This document shows, piece by piece, positions 1-8,150 of a stretch of 64,000 nt of DNA. The position numbers and the translations under genes were made by a program. The stretch spans positions 3,176,001 to 3,240,000 of the forward strand of contig NC_019973.1 of NCBI RefSeq assembly GCF_000230995.2. Reading direction: 5' to 3'. This stretch comes from Mesorhizobium australicum WSM2073 (lineage in GTDB: Bacteria > Pseudomonadota > Alphaproteobacteria > Rhizobiales > Rhizobiaceae). Position 1 is the stretch's first letter. Each line of letters opens with the position of its first letter. Under the pieces are notes generated by a model. It ran no database searches, was not told the origin of the DNA, and was given only the letters and a program-made list of their open reading frames with translations.

Positions 1-2
1 AG

Positions 3-539
3 CAATCGGGTGGCACGCTCAGGATTGACAGCGAGCTTGGTCACGGCACCACCATGGAGCTCTGGCTGCCCCGTTCACGCGAGGCGCAAGACGTCACCGC
101 CAGGGATGAGCCCGTTTTCGAAGCCAGTGCCGCGAACGATGCCGGCACGGACCTCCCGACGGCGGTTGAGGATCAGTTGCCGACTGTTCTGCTCATCGAC
201 GACAGTCAATCCCTGCGGGAGTTGACGGCGATGTCGCTGCGGCAATCGGGTTTCGACGTGACGGCGTTTTCCGGCGGCGCCCAGGCACTGGCCGCCATCG
301 AAAAGGAACCGGACCGTTTCGACGTCATCGTAACCGACTTCGCCATGCCGCTCATTTCGGGCATCGACGTCATCCGCTTCGCCCGAAGCCTGCGCGCGGA
401 TTGGCCGGCACTCATCGTCACGGGCTACGCCGATGCCGAGAAGATCTCGGACCGCCCTCACGACGTGGCGTTGATCAGCAAGCCCTTCGAAGATGCCCAT
501 TTGGTAGCAGCCATTCGATCAGCTTCGCGCCGCCGCTGA
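3..539 (+). CDS. Hybrid sensor histidine kinase, 3' end (partial)
   Basis: The reading frame is open from the left edge, so the start lies outside the window. The first ~20 residues (SGGTLRIDSELGHGTTMELWLP region, positions 3-70) look like the last strands of a HATPase_c domain. A ~35-residue linker follows, then a complete C-terminal receiver domain with the acidic pocket (IDD), phospho-acceptor Asp in VIVTDFAMP and the conserved Lys in SKPF. The protein is therefore a hybrid kinase that passes phosphate to its own receiver, probably in a phosphorelay. The sensor part is not visible, so the signal is unknown. An internal ATG at 54 exists but would cut into the ATPase fold and is unlikely to be the start. 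Confidence 0.8.
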   Translation, partial: QSGGTLRIDSELGHGTTMELWLPRSREAQDVTARDEPVFEASAANDAGTDLPTAVEDQLPTVLLIDDSQSLRELTAMSLRQSGFDVTAFSGGAQALAAIEKEPDRFDVIVTDFAMPLISGIDVIRFARSLRADWPALIVTGYADAEKISDRPHDVALISKPFEDAHLVAAIRSASRRR

Positions 540-637
540 AGGCCGTGGTTCGGGGGAGCCGCGCTTGTCGTCGGTCTCCGCAGGCGCTTAGCCGACCTCC
601 CAATTTCTCGCACCAGCTGCCGAGTTGCCCCTTGCCG

Positions 638-652
638 TTAACCATTCGTTAA
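638..652. promoter_or_regulatory. CtrA-type binding box upstream of minC
   Basis: TTAACCATTCGTTAA matches the alphaproteobacterial CtrA consensus TTAA-N7-TTAA exactly. A third TTAA-like half (ATTAAC) follows at 655-660. It lies about 46 bp upstream of the minC start, where it could overlap the promoter. CtrA control of min genes is known in related rhizobia; binding here is inferred. Confidence 0.6.
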
Positions 653-697
653 CCATTAACCCCCTAGCGTTTACCTCTCAGTAAGGATTCGCTGGCC

Positions 698-1576
698 GTG
701 ACCTTTGCCGCCCCCGTCGAAACAAAATCCATTCGTTTTCGCGCCCGTTCTTTCGTGGCCTTTACGCTCACGCCGGAGGCGCCGATTTCCGCCTGGCTGG
801 AGGGGCTGGATCACTGGATCGGCAATTCGCCGGGGTATTTTGCGGGACGGCCGGTGGTGCTCGATCTGAACGTGCTGAAGCCCGACGTCGCCGACATCGG
901 GCTGCTGGTTGCTTCGCTCGGTGCACGGGGCATCCGGGTTTATGCCATCGAGCTTGAAGGGGCCTCGCTCGGGCTTGACCTGCCGCCGTTGCTTGGCGGC
1001 GCCAAGGAGGCCACCACGGATGGCCTGCTGTCGCAGCCCGGCCGCAAGGGCAAGGCTGAGGCGGCTGATGAAGCCGGCAAGCTGGAAACGGTGTTTTCGG
1101 ATCGCGGCAAGGATGCCGGCAAGGCCGGCGAAGTCAAGGCCGGCGAAGTCAAGGCCGGCGAGGGCAAGGCCGGCGAAGCCAGGGCCGAGGCGGGCAAGGG
1201 CAAGGCAGCCAAGGCCGCGGAAGCAGGCGCGATCGAAACTGTCCAGGCCGGCACGCTTATGGTCAAGTCGCCGATCCGCTCGGGTCAGTCGATCTTCCAT
1301 CCACATGGCGATGTCATCGTTTTGGGCTCGGTCGCGTCCGGCTCCGAAATCATCGCGGCGGGCTCTATCCATGTCTATGGGACCTTACGCGGCCGCGCCA
1401 TCGCCGGCTCGCAGGGCAACCGGTCGGCACGCATCTTCTGCCGCAAGAACGAGGCGGAGCTGATTTCGATCGACGGCTGGTACACCACCGCCGAAGAGAT
1501 GGAAGGCGTCTCGCGCGGCAAGGCCGTGCAGGCCTTCCTCGAAGGCGACATGCTCGCCGTCGTGCCGCTGAACTAG
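698..1576 (+). CDS. minC: Septum site-determining protein MinC
   Basis: Inhibitor of FtsZ polymerisation; with MinD and MinE it restricts the Z-ring to midcell. The 292-residue product has an N-terminal MinC_N-like domain (residues ~10-100) and a C-terminal beta-helical MinC_C domain (residues ~190-285) with the typical GDVIVLGSVASGSEI and GSIHVYGTLRGRA turns. Between them lies an unusually long Lys/Ala/Gly/Glu-rich linker (~130-185) encoded by a 15-bp tandem repeat. The start is GTG at 698, preceded by TAAGGA at about 681-686. It is the first gene of minCDE; minD begins 170 bp downstream, a gap in which I see no gene. Confidence 0.95.
   Translation: MTFAAPVETKSIRFRARSFVAFTLTPEAPISAWLEGLDHWIGNSPGYFAGRPVVLDLNVLKPDVADIGLLVASLGARGIRVYAIELEGASLGLDLPPLLGGAKEATTDGLLSQPGRKGKAEAADEAGKLETVFSDRGKDAGKAGEVKAGEVKAGEGKAGEARAEAGKGKAAKAAEAGAIETVQAGTLMVKSPIRSGQSIFHPHGDVIVLGSVASGSEIIAAGSIHVYGTLRGRAIAGSQGNRSARIFCRKNEAELISIDGWYTTAEEMEGVSRGKAVQAFLEGDMLAVVPLN
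1121..1180 (+). repeat. 15-bp tandem repeat inside minC
   Basis: Four head-to-tail 15-bp units (AAGGCCGGCGAAGTC and close variants at 1121, 1136, 1151 and 1166) encode KAGEV/KAGEG/KAGEA. A fifth, more divergent unit follows to about 1195. The unit length is a multiple of three, so copy-number change would keep the frame. Confidence 0.9.
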
Positions 1577-1746
1577 GGCGGCGCGATGCTGACGCCCGGC
1601 TTCACGGTTCCGGCCCGGACAAGCGCCGAGGCACCATCGCCGCGCGCAAGCCTCGGACCGGTTTGGGATGGCATGATGGCAGGCTCTGACAACAGCCGTG
1701 CGGCGCACGGCACAACAAACGACAACAGGCAACGGAGGCTTTTTCC

Positions 1747-2562
1747 ATGGGCAAGGTAGTGGTCGTCACATCGGGCAAGGGGGGCGTCGGCAAGACCACC
1801 TCGACGGCCGCGCTGGGTGCCGCGGTCGCCAAGACCGGCAAGAAGGTGGCGCTGGTCGATTTCGACGTCGGCCTGCGCAATCTCGACCTGATCATGGGCG
1901 CCGAGCGGCGCGTCGTGTTCGACCTCGTCAACGTCATCCAGGGCCAGGCCAAGCTGTCGCAGGCACTGATCCGCGACAAGCGCGTCGACACGCTGTTCCT
2001 GCTGCCGGCGTCGCAGACGCGGGACAAGGACGCGCTGACCGAGGACGGCGTCGGCGAGGTGATCGACAAGCTGCGTTCGGTCTTCGACTATGTCTTCTGC
2101 GACAGCCCGGCCGGCATCGAGCGCGGCGCGCAGCTCGCCATGCGCTTTGCCGACGAGGCCGTCATCGTCACCAATCCGGAAGTGTCGTCGGTGCGCGATT
2201 CCGACCGCATCATCGGCCTGCTCGACGCCCGCACCATGCGCGCCGAACAGGGCGAGCAGATCGCCAAGCATGTGCTGGTCACGCGCTATGACGCGGCGCG
2301 CGCCGCGCGGGGAGAAATGCTCTCGATCGACGACGTGCTGGAAATCCTGTCGGTGCCGCTGCTCGGCATCATCCCGGAAAGCCAGGATGTGCTGCGCGCC
2401 TCCAACCTCGGTTCGCCGGTGACGCTGTCGGAACCGCTCAACAACGCCGCCAAGGCCTATCTCGAAGCGGCACGGCGGCTTGAAGGCGAAGACTTGCCGG
2501 TGGTGGTGCCCTTCGAACGCAAGGGTTTCCTCGACCGTCTGCTCGGAAGGAGGGCCGCATGA
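1747..2562 (+). CDS. minD: Septum site-determining ATPase MinD
   Basis: Membrane-cycling ParA/MinD ATPase of 271 residues that recruits MinC to the polar membrane. The deviant Walker A motif KGGVGKTT is at residues 11-18 with both signature lysines, and the [10 protein letters not shown] segment follows. The last ~15 residues ([11 protein letters not shown]) form the amphipathic membrane-targeting helix. The start ATG has GGAGG about 8 nt upstream. The stop codon overlaps the minE start (ATGA), which points to translational coupling. Confidence 0.98.
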   Translation: MGKVVVVTSGKGGVGKTTSTAALGAAVAKTGKKVALVDFDVGLRNLDLIMGAERRVVFDLVNVIQGQAKLSQALIRDKRVDTLFLLPASQTRDKDALTEDGVGEVIDKLRSVFDYVFCDSPAGIERGAQLAMRFADEAVIVTNPEVSSVRDSDRIIGLLDARTMRAEQGEQIAKHVLVTRYDAARAARGEMLSIDDVLEILSVPLLGIIPESQDVLRASNLGSPVTLSEPLNNAAKAYLEAARRLEGEDLPVVVPFERKGFLDRLLGRRAA

Positions 2563-2831
2563 GCATCCTCGACCTCTTCAAGCGGCGCACCAGCGCGCCG
2601 GTGGCGCGCGAGCGGCTGCAGGTGTTGCTCGCCTATGAGCGCCGCAGCCGTGGCCAGCCCGACCTCGTCTCCATTCTGCGGGAGGAGATCATGGCTGTGA
2701 TCGCCAAGCATGTGCAGATCGACCAGGACTATCTCCAGGTCTCAATGGAGCGGGGTGAGACCATGTCGACGCTGGAAATCGACATCCAGATCCCCAACAA
2801 GAGCGCCGTGCCGCTGGCCATGGCGGGGTAA
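2559..2831 (+). CDS. minE: Cell division topological specificity factor MinE
   Basis: The 90-residue protein stimulates MinD ATPase and drives Min oscillation. It begins [10 protein letters not shown], typical of the membrane-binding N-terminal segment, followed by the anti-MinCD helix ([14 protein letters not shown]) and the topological-specificity domain. It overlaps minD by 4 bp and is the last gene of the operon. A GC-rich hairpin follows 14 bp downstream. Confidence 0.97.
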   Translation: MSILDLFKRRTSAPVARERLQVLLAYERRSRGQPDLVSILREEIMAVIAKHVQIDQDYLQVSMERGETMSTLEIDIQIPNKSAVPLAMAG

Positions 2832-2845
2832 AAACGGTGCGCCTT

Positions 2846-2876
2846 TTCCTCGCCCCGCTCCACAGGGGGCGAGGAA
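2846..2876. terminator. Hairpin after minE
   Basis: An 11-bp perfect stem (TTCCTCGCCCC / GGGGCGAGGAA) with a 9-nt loop lies between the convergent minE and sulfotransferase genes. There is no clear U-tract on either side, so termination is only probable. Confidence 0.5.
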
Positions 2877-2915
2877 CCCGGATTGCCGGGCCGGCACCGC
2901 CGGTTTTCGTCCAGA

Positions 2916-3518
2916 TCAGTTCAGCGAAAATCTCGACCTGAAGCCCGCGGCGCTGTTGCGATTGGGATAGTCCTGATCCGGTATCGCAACGCCCAGATGA
3001 GTGCACAGCGGTTCCCAGCCATCGCCAAGAGCGTGGACCAGCAGCCGCTCCGGTGGCACTTCGGCGTACACCGCACGGACATTGGCTTCGTAGCAGGCAA
3101 TGGCATGCGCTCGATCGCCGGACCGGCCGCCGAACACCTGCCTGGCGATCAGGGCGAGGCCCAGCGATTCTTGATCGACGCTTTGCTCAAGTCCCGCCGC
3201 GATCGTTTTTTCAAAACTTTCCCACCAGCTTTCGGCCGAGCGGTAGGTCAGGATCACCCTGGCATTCGGATAGAATTCGATCAGTTCGCGCCAGTAGTAC
3301 GCCGAAGGCCAGTCCAGGCAGGAGACATAGCCCGACAGCAGCTGGTTCCAGTCCGGCGCGGCACCTTGGGCCAGCGCACGCCACATCCGTTTCTGCTCCT
3401 CGTTGCCGATCACTTCATGCATGTGATGACAGGGGCCGTAGCCGAGAATGGCCAGCGCCTCGCGCATCGAATCCGTGCCCGTTCGGCCAAAGCCGGTTCC
3501 GATCACCTTGATCGACAT
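2916..3518 (-). CDS. Sulfotransferase-family protein
   Basis: About 200 residues. The N-terminal KVIGTGFGRTGTDSMREAL segment resembles the 5'-phosphosulfate loop of the sulfotransferase fold, and the RSAESWW segment after the LTYRS strand resembles the 3'-phosphate-binding region. Such small bacterial members are widespread and mostly uncharacterised; the acceptor is unknown. I chose the ATG at 3518 (MSIKV) because GGGAGGGG lies about 8 nt upstream of it; longer in-frame starts at 3524 and 3575 are less well placed. It is convergent with minE and divergent from the coiled-coil gene. The family call is fairly firm, the activity is not. Confidence 0.75.
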   Translation of the reverse strand: MSIKVIGTGFGRTGTDSMREALAILGYGPCHHMHEVIGNEEQKRMWRALAQGAAPDWNQLLSGYVSCLDWPSAYYWRELIEFYPNARVILTYRSAESWWESFEKTIAAGLEQSVDQESLGLALIARQVFGGRSGDRAHAIACYEANVRAVYAEVPPERLLVHALGDGWEPLCTHLGVAIPDQDYPNRNSAAGFRSRFSLN

Positions 3519-3789
3519 CTCCATCCCCTCCCGTTCGACCTGCAAGCCGTTTGCTGGCAGCATATCAGGCTGCACACCGAATATGCACGAGAAGCGTTGA
3601 CATCGCCGCGAACGCTACGGTCTGTGCCAGCCCGGGACCCGGCACTGGCTGTCGCGGCGGTGCAAATCCCCAAATGTCTGAAATTTACATTTCCCTAGGG
3701 GGGCTTCCCCTGCGGAATAAGCGGATGTAAGGATACATATTAGCAGTTTGTTAAATATCTGGTTTTCTTTGCGTAAGAGGGAGTTCCGT

Positions 3790-5250
3790 ATGAACTTCAA
3801 GAGCCTGATCAAGCGTGCTGAAGACGTAGACGACGCACTCCAGGAGTTGCAGGACGATCTGGCGGACGCCCTGGATGCCAGCCTCGACAGCGAATTCGAG
3901 GCACCGCCGCAGGGCGACGATATCCCCGATGACGCGTCAACCCTCTCGCCACCCCAAGCCGATGCGGCGCAAGCGGAGGGCGCGGACAATCCCGACGATG
4001 CGGGCAACACCGACACCGCCGAAACCACGCCACGACTGACGCCCCATGCCCAGACCCGGCTCGCGGCGTTGAACGCCTTCGAAGGAATGTTCCACGACGC
4101 CAGGGATTATCTGGATGAGATCAACGGCAAATTGTCGGAAATCTCGACCTCGCACCATCTGACGCGCGAATTCCTCAACATCCTCCACACCGACATTCTT
4201 CGCGCCAATGAGCTGGAGCTCGCAAACGCCGGCCTGATCGCCGAGCAACGAGCGCTGTCGGAAAAGCTGCACGACACGGCGGCGAAGCTGCGCGAGCGTG
4301 ACAGCACGTGCGAAGTGCTGCAGCAGCGCGAGACAGACCTGGTCCAGGACCGGGATGCGCTTCGCACAGCGCTCGCGGCGGCAAGGCTCGAGCTCGCCGA
4401 GATGGGCAATGCCAGCGCCAAACGCGACGCGGAATTCGGCGACATCGCCAACCGGCTGACGGCAAGGACGGTCGAGGCCAACAGGCGCTTGCGCGAGAGC
4501 AAGATGCTGCGGGAAAAACATGTCAGCCTGTCGGTCGAACTCGACAAGGTGCTGAAGCGGGAGAGCCAGGCGCGCCACAGGCTGGACGAGCTTTCGGCAG
4601 TCCACGCCAGCGAAGCGGCGCGCCTTGCCGAACTGATGGCGGCGCTTGGCAAGAGCGAGAAAGAGGAGATCCGGCTGCAGAAGGCGCTCGAGGCCACACA
4701 GGCGAAGCTGGCGGAAAAGACCGAAACGGCCAGCCTGATGGAAGGTGACTGGGAAGCCGAACGGGCTCGCGGCCAGACGGAGATGCGCGGATTGCGGTCC
4801 GAGATCCAAGACCTGGAATCGCGGCTGGAGCGGGCCTCGAACGAGAACAGTGCGGCCGCCGCCGAAATCGCCAGGCTCAAGACCGACCTGGACGACGCAG
4901 TGGCCGAAAAGAAAATCGCCGATGAAAGATTGTCCGCGCTCACCGACGAGAACGAAGCCGACAAGCTGAGCCTTTCGAAAGCGAACGCCAATCTTTCGCA
5001 ACTTGCGCTGCAACAGGCATCGGAGGACATACAACGGGATGTCCAGCGGCAGGAATGCGAGGATTTGCGGGCCGAAATCGCGTCGCTCAATGCCCGGATC
5101 AAGGAACTGCTGCCCTACGAGCGGCTCCACAAGGCCACTAACGGCAAATCGCGCGAGGGCGAGGTGGTGGAGATCGCTGCCGTGGTGGCCGAGAAAGCCC
5201 GTGCAACGGGCAGGCGTCCCATCCGCAGGAATCTGCGCGCCACGTCGTAG
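3790..5250 (+). CDS. Long coiled-coil protein, function unknown
   Basis: A 486-residue hydrophilic protein with no signal peptide and no membrane segment. Residues ~1-25 (MNFKSLIKRAEDVDDALQEL) are a basic/amphipathic start. Residues ~30-85 are acidic and Asp/Pro/Ala-rich, probably disordered. Residues ~95-440 are almost continuous Glu/Arg/Leu/Ala heptad-like coiled coil, ending in a short basic tail (GRRPIRRNLRATS). The ATG at 3790 is preceded by AAGAGGGAG, better than an upstream ATG at 3748. It sits 1 kb from minCDE, so a crescentin- or Scc-like cytoskeletal role is imaginable, but composition alone cannot establish that. No enzymatic motif is visible. Confidence 0.8.
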   Translation: MNFKSLIKRAEDVDDALQELQDDLADALDASLDSEFEAPPQGDDIPDDASTLSPPQADAAQAEGADNPDDAGNTDTAETTPRLTPHAQTRLAALNAFEGMFHDARDYLDEINGKLSEISTSHHLTREFLNILHTDILRANELELANAGLIAEQRALSEKLHDTAAKLRERDSTCEVLQQRETDLVQDRDALRTALAAARLELAEMGNASAKRDAEFGDIANRLTARTVEANRRLRESKMLREKHVSLSVELDKVLKRESQARHRLDELSAVHASEAARLAELMAALGKSEKEEIRLQKALEATQAKLAEKTETASLMEGDWEAERARGQTEMRGLRSEIQDLESRLERASNENSAAAAEIARLKTDLDDAVAEKKIADERLSALTDENEADKLSLSKANANLSQLALQQASEDIQRDVQRQECEDLRAEIASLNARIKELLPYERLHKATNGKSREGEVVEIAAVVAEKARATGRRPIRRNLRATS

Positions 5251-5274
5251 CGCGCTTCGCAGACCTCGTTGCTT

Positions 5275-5300
5275 GGCAGTCCCAGCATTGGGCTGCCTTT
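5275..5300 (+). terminator. Terminator after the coiled-coil gene
   Basis: A hairpin GGCAG-T-CCCA / TGGG-CTGCC followed by TTT lies 25 bp after the coiled-coil stop codon and ahead of the convergent sensor-kinase gene. Confidence 0.55.
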
Positions 5301-5325
5301 CGCGATGTGGACGGGCCTGACCCAA

Positions 5326-6567
5326 TCACACCGCCGCGAACACCACCGTCTGCGCCAGCCCGCCGCCCTGGCGGTTCTCCAGCGTCACGGTGCCGCCGTA
5401 GCGCTCGATGATCTCCTTGGCTATGGCGAGGCCGAGGCCGGCGCCTGGAATGGATTGCTGGCGGCCGGGGTCGACGCGGAAGAAGGGCTCGAAGGCCTTG
5501 TTGATGAGGTCGGGCGGAATGCCCGGGCCGACGTCCGATATGGAGAGCACGGCGCGCCTGTCGGCGAGGTCGAGCGCGATCGTGCAGGCCTTGCCGTGGG
5601 TGGCGGCGTTGACGACCAGATTGCGCACGGCGCGGCGCAGGCCGAGCGCGCCGGCGCGGACCGCAACCCTGTCCAGCTGCCCGATCGAGACGGAATGGCC
5701 GAGCGTAACCATCTCGGCAGATATGTCGCGCACCATCTTTTCCAGGTCGAGCGGCTCGACGGCATCCTGGTTCACCTCCTCGCGCACCAGGCGGATGGCG
5801 CTGTCGGCGATGCGGTCGAGCTCGTCGAGGTCGTGCAGCCACTTGTCGCGCTCCTCGTCGAGGAATTCGGCGCGCAGCCGCATGCGCGTCATCGGCGTGC
5901 GCAGATCGTGGCCGGCGGCGGCCACCAGCCGCATGCGGCTTTCCATGGCGGTCTTCAGCCTGGACGAGAGCTGGTTCAGTGCGTGCGCCGTGGCCTTGAC
6001 CTCGGCCGAGCCTACCTCCGGCACTGGCGCCAGCACGCCGTCGCTGCCGATCTTGGAGACGGTGGCCTCCAGCATTTCGAGCGGCCGGATCAGCACCGAG
6101 GTGAAATAGACAGAGACGGCGGTGGCGCCGGCCACGATCAGCGAGATCCAGCCGGCAAGAACCAGCCATTCGCGCCTGGGCGGGTCGATATGTGCTATTT
6201 CGAGGATCGCCCACCGGCTGTCGGGCAGGCGCATCGAGGCACGTTGGCTGGGTTCACCCGGTTTGTCGCTGACGATGGCCAGCACGTCGAAGCCGCGGCG
6301 GCGCAGCAGATCATTGAGCATCGCCGTCTCCTGCCGGTCCACCTTGCCATCCGCCGGCCGGTCGCTGAATTGCACTCGCAGCACATCCGGTATCGGCCCC
6401 GGCAGCAGCCGCACCACGAGTTCCATCTGCTGGGCAACCCATGGCACGACGAGTTCCGGCGGCGGCCCGCCGCCGCGCACGCTGAGGACCGCCGCCGTCG
6501 CCAGGCCGACGACACCGACGATAGAGGCGACCAGCAAAAGGATGAGGCGGCGGCGCAGCGAGTTCAC
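5326..6567 (-). CDS. Two-component sensor histidine kinase
   Basis: A 413-residue inner-membrane kinase. One transmembrane helix is near residues 7-28, a ~105-residue periplasmic sensor region follows, then a second helix near 137-158 and a HAMP-like linker. The H-box is AAGHDLRTPMTRMRL; the ATP-binding boxes are NLVVNAATHG (N), DVGPGIP (G1) and GAGLGLAIAKEI (G2). The start overlaps the stop of the response-regulator gene (ATGA at 6564-6567), so the pair is translationally coupled. The periplasmic input domain gives no recognisable ligand signature. Confidence 0.93.
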   Translation of the reverse strand: MNSLRRRLILLLVASIVGVVGLATAAVLSVRGGGPPPELVVPWVAQQMELVVRLLPGPIPDVLRVQFSDRPADGKVDRQETAMLNDLLRRRGFDVLAIVSDKPGEPSQRASMRLPDSRWAILEIAHIDPPRREWLVLAGWISLIVAGATAVSVYFTSVLIRPLEMLEATVSKIGSDGVLAPVPEVGSAEVKATAHALNQLSSRLKTAMESRMRLVAAAGHDLRTPMTRMRLRAEFLDEERDKWLHDLDELDRIADSAIRLVREEVNQDAVEPLDLEKMVRDISAEMVTLGHSVSIGQLDRVAVRAGALGLRRAVRNLVVNAATHGKACTIALDLADRRAVLSISDVGPGIPPDLINKAFEPFFRVDPGRQQSIPGAGLGLAIAKEIIERYGGTVTLENRQGGGLAQTVVFAAV

Positions 6568-7163
6568 GCCTGCGCCTCCACCGTCTCGACGCGCGCGGTC
6601 AGCTGGTAGCCGCCATTGCGCACCGTCTTGAACAGCGGCCCGTCGCCGGTGTCGGTGAATTTGCGGCGCAGCCGGCTCATCAGCACGTCGACCGAGCGTT
6701 CGAGCGGGTCGCGCTCGCGGCCTTGCGTGAGATCAAGCAGCTGGTCGCGCGACAGCAGCCGGCCGGGGCGCGCGGGTGCCGCTTCTTCCGGCGTCGAGCG
6801 CCTGAGCACGGCGCGGATGCGGGCGGTGAGCTCGCGCGGGTTGAACGGCTTGCCGAGATAGTCGTCGGCGCCGAGTTCCAGCCCGATGATGCGGTCGACA
6901 TCCTCCTTCAGCGCCGTCAGCAGGATGACGGGAATATGCGGCTTGCGGTCGCGCAAGCCCCGGCAGATGTCGAGCCCCGAACCATCCGGCAGCATGACGT
7001 CGAGCACGGCCAGGTCGAACTGGCCAGTGGCCAGCTTCTGCTCGCATTCGCGCCTGTCGGCCGCCACCGAGACGCGAAAACCCTGGCCGTCGAGATAGCG
7101 CCCGAGCAGCGTACGGATTTCGCGGTCGTCGTCGACGACGAGGATGTGGGGTTGTGACTGCAT
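6564..7163 (-). CDS. OmpR-family response regulator with shortened DNA-binding domain
   Basis: The receiver is complete: DDD at residues 11-13, phospho-acceptor Asp55 in VLDVMLPDG, Lys105 in GKPF. The effector half is too short. From the receiver's last helix (RAVLRRSTPEEAA) the protein runs straight into ARPGRLLSRDQLLDL, which in relatives begins the recognition part of the winged helix. The preceding four-stranded sheet and first helix, about 40-50 residues, are absent, giving 199 residues instead of the usual 230-240. The start ATG at 7163 has AAGGG upstream; an alternative in-frame ATG is at 7181. It is first in the operon with the kinase. DNA binding may be impaired or altered. Confidence 0.85.
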   Translation of the reverse strand: MQSQPHILVVDDDREIRTLLGRYLDGQGFRVSVAADRRECEQKLATGQFDLAVLDVMLPDGSGLDICRGLRDRKPHIPVILLTALKEDVDRIIGLELGADDYLGKPFNPRELTARIRAVLRRSTPEEAAPARPGRLLSRDQLLDLTQGRERDPLERSVDVLMSRLRRKFTDTGDGPLFKTVRNGGYQLTARVETVEAQA

Positions 7164-7263
7164 TATCGTGCCCTTGCCCATGATCCCGGGCTTGTCCTGA
7201 TTATAGGGAGCGCGCGCGCAAGCGGCATGGAAAATTGCAACCCAATGTTTCTGGCCGGGGGAT

Positions 7264-7311
7264 GGAAACATTCGGAAACAAATTGCCCTTTTGCGGAAAC
7301 CTTCGGCAACA
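7264..7311. promoter_or_regulatory. Direct repeats in the divergent regulator/Spy-like promoter region
   Basis: GGAAACATTCGGAAACA (7264-7280) is repeated as GGAAACCTTCGGCAACA (7295-7311), 31 bp apart or about three helical turns. An inverted partial copy, AATGTTTC, is at 7244-7251. They lie between the divergent response-regulator and Spy-like genes, the usual place for an OmpR-type binding site. Function is inferred. Confidence 0.45.
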
Positions 7312-7383
7312 TGCCGACGCGAAGCAGACAAACACGCTTCCTATCCTCCTGACGTCCAAAGCAGGGATGAAAGGAATACCGTC

Positions 7384-8085
7384 ATGCGAAGCAGACTTCT
7401 TGCGGTCGGCCTGTTTTCCGCCGCCGCCATCCACCCCGCGCTGGCGGCGCAGCCCGACCCGGGCGCGGCGCCAGGCGGGCCGCCGCCTGCCATGGCAATG
7501 CAGGATGGAACGGACCATGGCTCGATGCCGCATCCTCCGCAAGGATGGGGTCCGCAGGGTTTTGGCCCGCACAGTTTCGGCCCGCAAGGCTTCGGCCCCC
7601 GCCGCGTGGGGCCGCCGCCGGAATTCATGCTGGCCGCCCGGCTCGCCGCGCTCGAAACACGCGTCGGCATCCGCAGCGAACAGCTCGACGCCTGGCGCGA
7701 CTACACCAGCGCGCTGCAGGCGGTGCTTTCGCCACCGCGGCCGGACCGTGGTCCGGGTGGCACTGGCGGGCCTGGAGGGCCGGATGGCGGGCCGCAGGCG
7801 AAAGGCCCCGATGCAGGGCCGGCCGGCAAGCCCGATCCGTTCGCCTTCCAGGAAAGGCTGGCAGACGACGTCACGGCGCGTGCGGCTTCGGCCGCCAAGC
7901 TGAAGGACGCGATCGCCGAGCTGCGCGCCAAGCTCACGCCTGAACAGCTCGAAATCCTCGTTTCGGCGGAACGCCCACATGGACCACCCCCCGGTCCATG
8001 GGGCGGCCCGCCGAATGACGCAGTCGGTCCGGCAGGCCCGCCCAATGATGGCCCGATGCCGCCGCCCCAGCCCGGGAACGGCTGA
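7384..8085 (+). CDS. Spy/CpxP-like periplasmic protein
   Basis: A 233-residue secreted protein. The signal peptide covers residues 1-22 and ends in AAIHPALAA. A Gly/Pro/Phe-rich segment (~50-80, repeated GPQGF/GPHSF units) precedes two helical stretches with an LTPEQ motif (about residue 185), reminiscent of the LTXXQ motif of Spy/CpxP proteins. The tail is again Pro/Gly-rich. Those relatives are envelope-stress chaperones or sensors. The ATG at 7384 has AAAGGA upstream. Divergent orientation from the two-component operon makes it a natural target or modulator of that system. The family assignment is moderate because sequence complexity is low. Confidence 0.6.
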   Translation: MRSRLLAVGLFSAAAIHPALAAQPDPGAAPGGPPPAMAMQDGTDHGSMPHPPQGWGPQGFGPHSFGPQGFGPRRVGPPPEFMLAARLAALETRVGIRSEQLDAWRDYTSALQAVLSPPRPDRGPGGTGGPGGPDGGPQAKGPDAGPAGKPDPFAFQERLADDVTARAASAAKLKDAIAELRAKLTPEQLEILVSAERPHGPPPGPWGGPPNDAVGPAGPPNDGPMPPPQPGNG

Positions 8086-8101
8086 CAACCGACCGGCTGC
8101 G

Positions 8102-8150
8102 CCGGCCGGCCCCGGTACCCAACCCGTTCCCGGGCCGGCCGGGTTTCCTT
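8102..8150 (+). terminator. Terminator after the Spy-like gene
   Basis: A strong GC hairpin (CCGGCCGGCCC / GGGCCGGCCGG) followed by GTTTCCTT begins about 16 bp after the stop codon. Confidence 0.6.

Noticed and set aside
1121..1195. CRISPR-like repeat array
   Set aside because: Units are contiguous without spacers, in frame and inside minC, so they are a coding tandem repeat.
5138..6214. Long minus-strand open frame rich in Arg/Gly/Ala overlapping the sensor kinase
   Set aside because: Its composition is that of a shadow frame in high-GC DNA, and the kinase in the other frame has complete conserved motifs.
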